From Streptomyces sp. SAI-127 (lineage in GTDB: Bacteria > Actinomycetota > Actinomycetes > Streptomycetales > Streptomycetaceae), in NCBI RefSeq assembly GCF_029894425.1, contig NZ_JARXYJ010000001.1, positions 3,100,001 to 3,164,000 of the forward strand: a stretch of DNA of 64,000 bases. Direction: 5' to 3'. The first letter of the stretch is position 1. The number at the start of each line of letters is the position of its first letter. Under the pieces are notes generated by a model, which saw only the letters and a list, made by a program, of their open reading frames with translations, was not told the origin of the DNA and searched no databases. The position numbers and the translations under genes are program-made. This document shows positions 27,177-35,900 of the stretch, piece by piece.

Positions 27177-27976
27177 TGGACCCGGTCCCGACGGAAGCGC
27201 CCGCGGTGCCGACACGGACGTCGGCGCCGCGGGCCCGCGCCGCACGCCGCGTGGAGCGTCTCTGCCACGCCACCGGTGTCCTCCTGGTCCTCTCCGGGCT
27301 CGCGCACCTGGTGGTGTTCGCCGTGGACGGCGGCCCCTGGGACGGGCCGGTCTCCTGGCGCAAGCCGGTGACGTTCGGGGTGTCCTTCGGGGTGACCCTG
27401 ATCGCGGTCGCCTGGGTCACGTCGTATCTGCGCGTCGGCCTCCGGCTGCGCGCCCTGCTGCTCGCGGTCTTCGCGGCCGACTGTGTGGTGGAGGTCGGCG
27501 GCATCACCCTCCAGGTGTGGCGCGGGGTGCCCTCGCATCTCGACATGGAGACGCCCTTCGACACGGCGGTGTCCATGACGCTCGCGGTGGGCGGCGGCGT
27601 CCTGGTGGTACTGCTGACGGTGTTCGCGCTCGCCTCCTTCCGCCACCGGCCCTCGGGCCCGGCGGGGATGGACTTCGCGGCGCGTTCCGGATTCGCGATC
27701 CTGCTCGTCGCGCTCGCTTCGGGTGCCGCGATGATCGCGCGCGGTGTCGTCCTCACCCGCACAGGCCACCAGGAGGCGGCCTACCACTCGACCGCCCCGC
27801 TCAAGCCGCTGCACGGCGTGAGTCTGCACGCGGTCCTGGTCCTGCCCGCACTGGCCTGGCTGCTGTCCCGCACGCCCTGGAGCGAACCGCTGCGGCGACG
27901 GATCCTGTACGCGGCGATCGGCTCCTACGTCACCGCCGTCGTCGGCGCCGGGGTCTGGGCCGCCCTCGCGTACTGA
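27176..27976 (+). CDS. hypothetical multi-pass membrane protein, 266 aa
   Basis: Basic N-terminus followed by about seven transmembrane helices (LLVLSGLAHLVVFAV, FGVSFGVTLIAVAWVTSYL, LLLAVFAADCVVEVG, LAVGGGVLVVLLTVFALASF, LLVALASGAAMIARGVVL, LHAVLVLPALAWLL and AIGSYVTAVVGAGVWAALAY). I do not recognise a family. Conserved-looking polar pieces between helices (WRKPVTFG, HQEAAYHSTAPLKPLHG) suggest a small-molecule or heme-related role, but this is not supported further. Coupled to the upstream membrane gene. Confidence 0.75.
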   Translation: MDPVPTEAPAVPTRTSAPRARAARRVERLCHATGVLLVLSGLAHLVVFAVDGGPWDGPVSWRKPVTFGVSFGVTLIAVAWVTSYLRVGLRLRALLLAVFAADCVVEVGGITLQVWRGVPSHLDMETPFDTAVSMTLAVGGGVLVVLLTVFALASFRHRPSGPAGMDFAARSGFAILLVALASGAAMIARGVVLTRTGHQEAAYHSTAPLKPLHGVSLHAVLVLPALAWLLSRTPWSEPLRRRILYAAIGSYVTAVVGAGVWAALAY

Positions 27977-27987
27977 ACCCGGCACCC

Positions 27988-29247
27988 TCAGGACGAGTCG
28001 TCACCGTCGCCGGATTCCTGCGTTCCCGGCCGCCGCCGCTCCCACAGCGCACGCGCGCGCGTGACCGGCGAGGGACCTTCACCCCGCTTCCGGTGCCCGT
28101 GGACGCGGGGGTCGTCGGTGACGGCGTACCGCTTCACGTACGCCCCCAGGAACGCCTGCAGTGTGGCGACCGCCGGAATGGCGATCAGGGCGCCGACCGC
28201 GCCGAGGAGGGCGGTGCCCGCGATGACCGAGCCGAAGGCGACCGCGGGGTGGATGTCGACGGTCTTCGAGGTCAGCTTGGGCTGCAGCACGTAGTTCTCG
28301 AACTGCTGGTAGATCACTACGAAGACCAGCACCCACAGCGCGTACCAGGGATTGACCGTGAAGGCGATCAGCATGGGCAGGGCGCCCGCGAGATAGGTGC
28401 CGATGGTCGGGATGAACTGCGAGACCAGGCCGACCCAGACGGCGAGCACGGGCGCGTACGGCACGTCCAGGGCCTGGAGCAGGACGAAGTGCGCGACTCC
28501 GGAGACGAGGGCCATCAGACCGCGCGAGTAGATGTAGCCGCCGGTCTTGTCCACGGCGATCTCCCACGCGCGCAGCACCTCGGTCTGGCGGGCGGGCGGC
28601 AGGACGGAGCAGATCGCGCGGCGCAGCCGCGGGCCGTCCGCGGCGAAGTAGAACGAGAACAGCGCGACCGTCAGAAGCTGGAAGAGCCCGCCGAGGACCT
28701 GGGCGGAAACGTCCAGGACGCCGGTGGCGCTGTTCTGCACGTAGTTGCGCAGCCAGTCGGAGCGCAGCAGCCCCTCCTGGACGTCCACCCGCTTCAGATC
28801 GGTGTGGAAGTGCCCGTTGATCCAGGCGATGACGGAGTCGAGGTAGTTCGGGAAGTCCTCGACGATCTTGATGATCTGGCCCGCGAGCATGGAACCGAGC
28901 AGCGTGACGAAGCCGGCGGCCACGATCAGCACCGCGAAGAAGACGAAGAAGGCCGCGAGCCCCCTGCGCATGCCGCGCGCCGCCATCTTGCTCACCGCGG
29001 GCTCGATGGCCAGGGCCAGGAAGAAGGCGATGAGAATGTTGGTCAGCAGGCCGATCAGCTGGTGGAAGGCCCAACTGCCGAGCTGGAACACGGCGATGAG
29101 GGCGAGCGCGAGCACCATGGCGCGCGGCAGCCAGCGCGGCATGCGGGCGTTCGGCCCGGCGCCGTCGGCCGGGGGCCGGGTGGGCGGCGTCGTACCGAGC
29201 GGAGATGCGTGCTGGGCTGCCTGCCCGGACTCGTCAGTGGGTGCCAC
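27988..29247 (-). CDS. AI-2E family permease
   Basis: Membrane protein of about 419 residues with eight predicted helices and the AI-2E/PerM family layout: paired N-terminal helices (MVLALALIAVFQLGSWA, LIGLLTNILIAFFLALAIEP), a cytoplasmic amphipathic region, and late signatures VWVGLVSQFIPTIGTYLAG and PAVAFGSVIAGTALLGAVGALIAIP. Family members export small molecules or act in ion/proton antiport. The GTG at 29247 is preferred (GGCGAG upstream) over GTG at 29265. The C-tail is charged and disordered. Confidence 0.87.
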   Translation of the reverse strand: MAPTDESGQAAQHASPLGTTPPTRPPADGAGPNARMPRWLPRAMVLALALIAVFQLGSWAFHQLIGLLTNILIAFFLALAIEPAVSKMAARGMRRGLAAFFVFFAVLIVAAGFVTLLGSMLAGQIIKIVEDFPNYLDSVIAWINGHFHTDLKRVDVQEGLLRSDWLRNYVQNSATGVLDVSAQVLGGLFQLLTVALFSFYFAADGPRLRRAICSVLPPARQTEVLRAWEIAVDKTGGYIYSRGLMALVSGVAHFVLLQALDVPYAPVLAVWVGLVSQFIPTIGTYLAGALPMLIAFTVNPWYALWVLVFVVIYQQFENYVLQPKLTSKTVDIHPAVAFGSVIAGTALLGAVGALIAIPAVATLQAFLGAYVKRYAVTDDPRVHGHRKRGEGPSPVTRARALWERRRPGTQESGDGDDSS

Positions 29248-29372
29248 GGAGCAAGTCTCGCCCACGCGACTGACAATCGGCTGCCGTCCTGCGATCTTCG
29301 TGACCGGTCAGTGCCTCTTTCGTGAGATGTTCACGCCCGGTCGGCACTTCTCCTCGGAACGTCCACGCCGTC

Positions 29373-29567
29373 TCAGTGCCTCTCGGCCGGAACGTTCATG
29401 ACGGTGCAGACCACGCGCCACACCTCCTTGGCGTCCCAGCCGGCGTCCAGCGCCTCGTGCACCGTGCGCCCGCCGAGCTCCGTCATCACGTGATCGCGCG
29501 CGAAGGTGTCGGCGTACCCCGGACCGAAGTGTTCCGCCATCCGCTGCCAGAAGACCGTCAACCGCAT
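29373..29567 (-). CDS. DUF3046 protein, 64 aa
   Basis: Complete small protein of the actinobacterial DUF3046 family: MRLTVFWQRMAEHFG, YADTFARDHVMTELGG and AGWDAKEVWRVVCTVMNVP. Family members lie near recA in many actinobacteria, as here. No enzymatic motif; the role is unknown. Confidence 0.85.
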   Translation of the reverse strand: MRLTVFWQRMAEHFGPGYADTFARDHVMTELGGRTVHEALDAGWDAKEVWRVVCTVMNVPAERH

Positions 29568-29647
29568 GACTCCAGTATCCCGCCCCTGAGGGTGGGCCTC
29601 GGCCGGGACCGCCTGCGGAGACCGCTTTCCGCCCTACGGTCTGACGC

Positions 29648-30592
29648 ATGCCCGAAACAGGAGCTTCCCCACTCCCCCAGACGCCACCGGCGCACTCCCC
29701 GCTCTTCCGCGCCGAGCACCTCGTCTGGCTCACCGCGCGTGTGCTGGAACAGCGTCTGTTCGCGTACCACTTCCTGAACGCCGGCCCAGACCCGGTGGAG
29801 ACGGCCCTGGAGGCCTACCGCAACGCGGACGGCGGATACGGTCACGCGCTGGAGCCCGATCTGCGTGGCCCGGTCAGCCAGCCCCTGCACACCGGTCACG
29901 CCCTGCGGGTCCTGGACGCCGTCGGACGCTGCGGCGGACAGCGCGTGGAGCGCGTGTGCCGCTATCTCACCTCCGTGTCCACCCCGGACGGCGCCCTCCC
30001 GGCGGTCACTCCCGCCCAGCGCGGCTATCCGACGGCCCCCTTCATACCGGTCGTGGACGGCCCGCCGAGCGATCTGCTCACCACCGGTCCCGTGGTCGGT
30101 CTGCTGCACCACAACGAGGTGTGGCACGCCTGGCTGTTCCGGGCCACGGACTTCTGCTGGCAGGCGGTGGAGTCCCTTCAGGTGTCCCACCCGTACGAGA
30201 TCCAGGCCGCCGTGACCTTCCTGGACTCCGTCCCCGACCGCCCGCGCGCGGAGGCGACCGCCGACCGGCTCGGCCGACTGGTGCGCGAGCAACGACTGGC
30301 CGCGCTGGACCCCTCGAACCTCGACGCGTTCCCCGTCTCCCCCGGCTACGCCCCGGGCGAGCACCACTTCCCGCACGACTACGCGAAGACGCCGGGCTCG
30401 CTCGCGCGCGCGTGGTTCACGGACGCCGAGATGTCCCGTTCACTGGACCACCTCGCGGCCGAGCAGCAGGAGGACGGCGGCTGGCCGACCCGCCGGCGCC
30501 AGTGGGCACCGTCCACGGCCCTCGAAGCACGCCCCATGGTGACGATCGAGGCCCTGCGCACACTGCGGGCATACGGCCGCGACGTGGGCTGA
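29648..30592 (+). CDS. prenyltransferase/squalene-cyclase-like alpha-toroid protein
   Basis: 314-residue soluble protein made of helical pairs with Gly-Gly-Tyr-Gly/Trp turns (NADGGYGHALEPDLRG, EDGGWPTRR), the hallmark of alpha6-alpha6 toroid folds. It lacks the DXDD acid motif of squalene cyclases and the zinc ligands of protein prenyltransferases, so it may be a binding rather than catalytic member. ATG at 29648; the promoter is shared with the divergent DUF3046 gene in an 80-base gap. Confidence 0.8.
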   Translation: MPETGASPLPQTPPAHSPLFRAEHLVWLTARVLEQRLFAYHFLNAGPDPVETALEAYRNADGGYGHALEPDLRGPVSQPLHTGHALRVLDAVGRCGGQRVERVCRYLTSVSTPDGALPAVTPAQRGYPTAPFIPVVDGPPSDLLTTGPVVGLLHHNEVWHAWLFRATDFCWQAVESLQVSHPYEIQAAVTFLDSVPDRPRAEATADRLGRLVREQRLAALDPSNLDAFPVSPGYAPGEHHFPHDYAKTPGSLARAWFTDAEMSRSLDHLAAEQQEDGGWPTRRRQWAPSTALEARPMVTIEALRTLRAYGRDVG

Positions 30593-30902
30593 GCCGGTAC
30601 GACGGCCACACGGGGGTGCGGGCCGGGTGTGAGGGTGCCACCAGGGGCCCGACCATTGCCGTCACACGCCTACGGCCCGACCGCCGTCGTCCCGGAGAGC
30701 GAGCCGGTGCTGCCCCGCCCGGCGGCTCCACGGCGAGCCCGAGGGCTCGATGTGCGAGCACGCCGAGCACGGCCGCCATCCAGCCCCGGACGCCGTGGCC
30801 GCCGTACAGGGCGAGCGGCGGTGGACGTACGCCGAGCCCAACTCCCAGGCACCGAGTGGCGCGAACGTGACGCCCGGGCGCGACTGCACGCTCGGCGCAC
30901 CA
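30593..30902. other. 310-base intergenic region, no gene recognised
   Basis: Between the toroid-protein stop and the convergent azlD stop. Several long frames cross it on both strands, but all are composition-driven. A minus-strand frame encodes a short hydrophobic stretch (MAAVLGVLAHRALGLAVEP) without start signals and could be a gene remnant. No strong terminator seen. Confidence 0.5.
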
Positions 30903-31211
30903 TCACGCCCCCACAGCCCGCACCCCCGCCGTCACGACCACCGCGGCCGCGACCACGAGCAGGAACGGCGCCCGCAGGAGCAGCGCCACGGCGGCCGCGG
31001 CGAGCCCCGCGGCCCGTGCGTCGAGCACCGGCACCCGCCCGTCGGCGAAGGTCTGCTGGGCGGTGAGCGCGGCCAGAAGCGCCACCGGCAGCAACGCCGC
31101 AAGACGCTTCACCAGGGGCCGATCGAGAACACCGGCAGGCACGAGAAGCCCGAGGAGCTTGACGGCGTAACAACCGAGGGCGGTGGCACCGATGGCGATC
31201 CAGACGTTCAC
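30903..31211 (-). CDS. azlD: branched-chain amino acid exporter small subunit AzlD
   Basis: 102-residue membrane protein with about four helices, matching AzlD (IAIGATALGCYAVKLLGLLVP, RLAALLPVALLAALTAQQTF, LLLVVAAAVVVTAG-type end). AzlC and AzlD together export branched-chain amino acids or related compounds. Its ATG overlaps the azlC stop by 4 bases, so the pair is translationally coupled. Confidence 0.88.
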   Translation of the reverse strand: MNVWIAIGATALGCYAVKLLGLLVPAGVLDRPLVKRLAALLPVALLAALTAQQTFADGRVPVLDARAAGLAAAAVALLLRAPFLLVVAAAVVVTAGVRAVGA

Positions 31212-31942
31212 CGTCCCTCCCCTCGCTCCCGCTCACGACGTCCTCGCACCCACAGGACAAGAGGCGCGGCGAGGGCGGCCGCAAGCACCGGCACCCCGGC
31301 GGGCAGCACAGGAAGCAGCCCGAGTCCCAGCAGCACGGCGAGCCCGGCCACAACCCGCTCGGTGCCGCTCTTCACCATGGGCGCCAGAAGTGCCAGGAAG
31401 ACGGCGGGCCCGGCCGCGTCCAGCCCCCACGCGCGCGTGTCCCCGATCGCGTCGGCTCCCAGGGCTCCCAGCAAGGTCGTCAGATTCCACAACACATACA
31501 GACTCAGCCCCGTGACGGCGAACCCGATGCGCGCACTGCGCCGCGTGGGCTGAGCCAGCGAGACGGCCGCCGTCTCGTCGATGACCCACTGGGCGGCCAA
31601 GGGACGCAGCACGCGCGGGAGGGCGAGCAACTGCGACAGCCGCAGCCCGTAGAAGGCGTTGCGCGCCCCCAGGAAGAAGGCCCCGGCGGCCGCTGCAAGA
31701 GCGCTTCCACCGGCCGCGAGCGCTCCTACGAGCGCGAACTGGGACGCACCGGTGAACACCAGGAGGCTGAGCGCACACGTCTGCGTCAGTGTGAGCCCGC
31801 TGCCGGCCGAGGTCACCCCGAAGGCGAACCCGGACAGTCCGACGGCCACCCCGACCCCGAGGGCGTCCCGTACGACGGCGGCGTCCGGCCTGTCTCCCCC
31901 GTCGGCGTGCGTATCCGCTAGCGCTGTCTGTTCTTCTGCCAC
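31208..31942 (-). CDS. azlC: branched-chain amino acid exporter large subunit AzlC
   Basis: 244-residue membrane protein of the AzlC family with eight predicted helices; typical pieces are TCALSLLVFTGASQFALVG, GAFFLGARNAFYGLRLSQL, AAQWVIDETAAVSLAQP and LALLAPMVKSGTER. The GTG at 31942 lies inside the end of the AraC-type gene (25-base overlap), so regulator and transporter form one transcript. The exported solute is not defined by sequence. Confidence 0.9.
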   Translation of the reverse strand: MAEEQTALADTHADGGDRPDAAVVRDALGVGVAVGLSGFAFGVTSAGSGLTLTQTCALSLLVFTGASQFALVGALAAGGSALAAAAGAFFLGARNAFYGLRLSQLLALPRVLRPLAAQWVIDETAAVSLAQPTRRSARIGFAVTGLSLYVLWNLTTLLGALGADAIGDTRAWGLDAAGPAVFLALLAPMVKSGTERVVAGLAVLLGLGLLPVLPAGVPVLAAALAAPLVLWVRGRRERERGEGR

Positions 31943-32805
31943 GCCTCGGACGCTAGGAGCAGCCGCCCGGGCGAGTCTTGTACGTTCTTGCGCTCCCGCT
32001 GATAGGCCCCGGGAGGCACACCGACGATCCGCGTGAAATGCCGGTTCAGATGAGACTGGTCCGTGAACCCCACTTCGACGGCGGCCGAGGCCGGGCCGGC
32101 CCCCGCATCCAGCAACCGCCGAGCCCGCCGCACCCGAGCGTCGGTCAGCCACGTGTGGGGCGGCATCCCATAGACACCCCGAAAAGCTCGCAGCAACGCG
32201 AAGGGACCGACCCCGAGATCAGCGGCCAACTGCTCCAGAGTCGGCGGCGCGGCCATCCGTTCCTCCAGCACGGCACGCGCACGTACGGCGATCCGAGCAC
32301 CCGCGCTCCGCACATCCCGTTGCGGCAACGTCCCGCCGTTCACCCGCAGCAACCGCGTCACGGCGACCCGCAACAACGTGTCGGCGGCCAGCGCGTTCCC
32401 CTCGTCCGCGGCCCGCAGAACCTGGTGCACCAATCCCACCGCGTACGGATCGTCGAGCACCGGCCGCACAAAGCCGGGCGTACCCCGCAGCGAAGTGGTC
32501 TCGGCCGCGATCCCGGCCACCACCTCGGGTGACGGATACACCGCCCCGTACCGCCATCCCTCGGGCACCCCGGCGCGCCCCGTATGAGCCGTATCGGGAT
32601 TGACCAGCGCAAGCGCACCGGCCCCCGCGTACCGATCGGCGCCCCGGTGGTGAAAGACCTCCACCCCGTCCGCGATGGCGGCGATCACAAAGTGCTCATG
32701 CGTATGCCGCACGAACGTCTTCCGCACATACCTGGCCCGCAGCAGATCGACCCCGGGCAACTCGGCATACCGCCAGTGCCGCGCCCGCTCCCCGGAATCC
32801 GCCAT
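31918..32805 (-). CDS. AraC-family transcriptional regulator of azlCD
   Basis: 295-residue regulator: an N-terminal cupin sensing domain (HTHEHFVIAAIADGVEVFHHRG, ALVNPDTAHTGRAG) and a C-terminal AraC double HTH (LEQLAADLGVGPFALLRAFRGVYG and VGFTDQSHLNRHFTRIVGVPPGAY). First gene of the araC-azlC-azlD unit; it probably senses the solute that AzlCD exports. Confidence 0.92.
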   Translation of the reverse strand: MADSGERARHWRYAELPGVDLLRARYVRKTFVRHTHEHFVIAAIADGVEVFHHRGADRYAGAGALALVNPDTAHTGRAGVPEGWRYGAVYPSPEVVAGIAAETTSLRGTPGFVRPVLDDPYAVGLVHQVLRAADEGNALAADTLLRVAVTRLLRVNGGTLPQRDVRSAGARIAVRARAVLEERMAAPPTLEQLAADLGVGPFALLRAFRGVYGMPPHTWLTDARVRRARRLLDAGAGPASAAVEVGFTDQSHLNRHFTRIVGVPPGAYQRERKNVQDSPGRLLLASEAWQKNRQR

Positions 32806-32980
32806 GCACCCATTGTCACGCGGTTCCGCGCACCCCTGAGTGGGCCAAAGTCAGCGAGTACGGACACCCCCACGGCGCCGCAGGCATCCCTGCTCAACAG
32901 CCGCAGACATCTCCCGCTCAACCGCCGGAGGCAACCCGCAGGTCAGGGGCATTGTCAGTCCCCGGGTGCAGGATGGACGC

Positions 32981-35900
32981 ATGGTCAGCCCAGCACACCG
33001 AGCCCTGAACGGCTTCTCACCCGCCACCCACGGCTGGTTCACGGGTGCGTTCGACGCGCCCACCACCGCCCAGGCCGGAGCATGGCAGGCCATCGCAGAG
33101 GGCTCGGACGTACTTGTCGTCGCCCCCACCGGCTCCGGAAAGACCCTGGCCGCATTCCTCGCCGCCCTGGACCAGCTGGCCTCCACGCCCCCGCCCGCAG
33201 ACCCCAAGAAGCGCTGCCGAGTCCTGTACGTCTCCCCCCTCAAGGCGCTCGCCGTCGACGTGGAGCGCAACCTCCGCAGCCCCCTCACCGGCATCCGCCA
33301 GGAATCCGTCCGCCTCGGCCTCCCCGAGCCCGAGGTCAAGGTGGGCATCCGCTCCGGCGACACCCCCGCGGCCGAGCGCCGAGCCCTCTCCACCCGCCCT
33401 CCGGACATCCTGATCACCACCCCGGAATCCCTGTTCCTGATGCTGACGTCGGCGACCCGCGAGGCGCTCACCGGCATCGAGACAGTGATCCTCGACGAGG
33501 TCCACGCCGTGGCCGGCACCAAGCGCGGGGCACATCTGGCCCTCTCCCTGGAGCGCCTTGACGAACTCCTCCCGAAGCCGGCCCGCCGCATCGGCCTCTC
33601 CGCCACGGTCCGCCCGGTGGACGAGATCGCCCGCTATCTCTCCCCCCAGCGCAAGGCGGAGATCGTTCAGCCGAAGTCCGGCAAGGAGTTCGACCTCTCG
33701 GTCGTGGTCCCGGTGGAAGACCTCGGTGAACTCGGTGGCTCGCCGGTGGCCGAGGGCAACGAAGGCGCGGAACGCCCCTCCATCTGGCCCCACGTGGAGG
33801 AGCGCATCGCCGACCTCGTCCAGTCCCACCGTTCCACGATCGTCTTCGCGAACTCCCGCCGCCTCGCGGAACGCCTCTGCAACCGCCTCAACGAGATCGC
33901 CTACGAACGCGCCACCGGCGAGCCCCTGGACGAGCACCACGCCCCGGCCGAACTCATGGGCGGTTCAGGCGCGGCCCAGGGCGCCCCCCAGGTCATCGCC
34001 CGCGCCCATCACGGCTCGGTCTCCAAGGAACAGCGCGCCCTGGTCGAGGAGGACCTCAAAGCGGGCCGCCTCCCCGCCGTGGTGGCCACCTCCAGCCTCG
34101 AACTCGGCATCGACATGGGCGCGGTGGACCTCGTCATCCAGGTCGAGTCGCCCCCGTCCGTGGCCTCCGGCCTGCAACGCGTCGGCCGCGCCGGCCACCA
34201 GGTCGGCGCGGTCTCCACCGGCGTGGTCTTCCCGAAGTACCGAGGCGACCTGGTCCAGGCGGCGGTCGTCACGGAACGCATGCGCACCGGCTCCATCGAG
34301 TCCCTCAAGGTCCCCGCCAACCCCTTGGACGTCCTCGCCCAGCAACTCGTCGCGATGACCGCGATGGACACCTGGCAGCTCGACGACCTCCTGGCCATGG
34401 TCCGAAGGGCGGCTCCGTTCGCCTCCCTCCCCGAGTCCGCCTTCACCGCGGTCCTCGACATGCTCGCCGGCCGCTACCCCTCCGATGCCTTCGCCGAACT
34501 GCGTCCGCGCGTGGTCTGGGACCGCATCGCCGGCACCATCACCGGCCGTCCGGGCGCCCAGCGCCTCGCCGTCACCTCCGGCGGCACCATTCCCGACCGC
34601 GGCCTCTTCGGCGTCTTCCTGGCCGGCTCCGACCCCAAGAAGGGCGGCGGAAGGGTCGGCGAACTCGACGAGGAGATGGTCTACGAGTCGCGCGTCGGTG
34701 ACGTCTTCACGCTCGGCACCAGCTCCTGGCGCATCGAGGACATCACCCGCGACCGCGTCCTGGTCTCCCCGGCTCCCGGCGTTCCCGGCAGGCTCCCGTT
34801 CTGGAAGGGCGACCAACTGGGCCGCCCCCTCGAACTGGGCCGCGCGGTGGGCGCGTTCCTCCGCGAGGTCGGCTCCCTGTCCAAGGAGGACGCCCGTCTG
34901 CGCCTCCTCGCCGCGGGCCTGGACGCGTGGGCGGCGGACAACGTCCTGTCCTACCTGGACGAGCAGCGCGAGGCCTGCGGCCACGTCCCGGACGACCGCA
35001 CCATCGTCGTGGAGCGCTTCCGCGACGAACTCGGTGACTGGCGGGTCGTCGTCCACTCCCCCTTCGGCGCCCAGGTCCACGCACCCTGGGCACTCGCCCT
35101 CGGCGCCAAGCTCTCCGAGCGCTACGGCATGGACGCCCAGGTCATGCACGCCGACGACGGCATCGTCCTACGGCTGCCCGACGCCGACCTGATGAGCCTG
35201 GACCTCCTCGACGGCGAGCCGAACAGGATCGGCACGGAGTACGACGCCGAACAGGCTCCGGTGGGCGCCGCGGACGTCGTCTTCGACAAGGGCGAGGTCG
35301 ACCAGGTCGTCACCGACCAGGTCGGTGGCTCGGCCCTGTTCGCCTCCCGATTCCGCGAGTGCGCCGCCCGCGCGCTCCTGCTGCCGCGCCGCAACCCCGG
35401 TAAGCGCACCCCCTTGTGGCAACAACGCCAGCGGGCCTCTCAACTGCTCCAGGTGGCGAGCGAGTTCGGTTCGTTCCCCATCGTCCTGGAGGCGGTCCGA
35501 GAATGCCTCCAGGACGTCTTCGACGTCCCCGGACTCGTCGAGCTGATGGGCGACCTGGAGTCCCGCAGGGTCCGCCTGGTCGAGGTCACCACTCCCGAGC
35601 CCTCCCCCTTCGCCCGCTCCCTCCTTTTCGGCTACGTCGCCCAGTTCCTCTACGAAGGGGACTCGCCGCTCGCCGAGCGCCGCGCGGCGGCCCTGTCGCT
35701 GGACTCCCGTCTGCTGGCCGAGCTGCTCGGCCAGGCGGAGCTGCGCGAGCTGCTCGACGCCGAGGTGCTGACCGAGCTGGAGCGGGAGCTCCAGTGGCTC
35801 GCCGAGGACCGCCGGGTGAAGGACGCCGAGGGCGTCGCGGACATCCTCCGCGTCCTCGGCCCGCTCACGGACGCCGAGCTGGCCGAGCGGGGTGCCGAGC

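Noticed and set aside
30629..31066. Plus-strand frame after the toroid-protein gene
   Set aside because: No start signal, and it overlaps azlD on the opposite strand; composition only.
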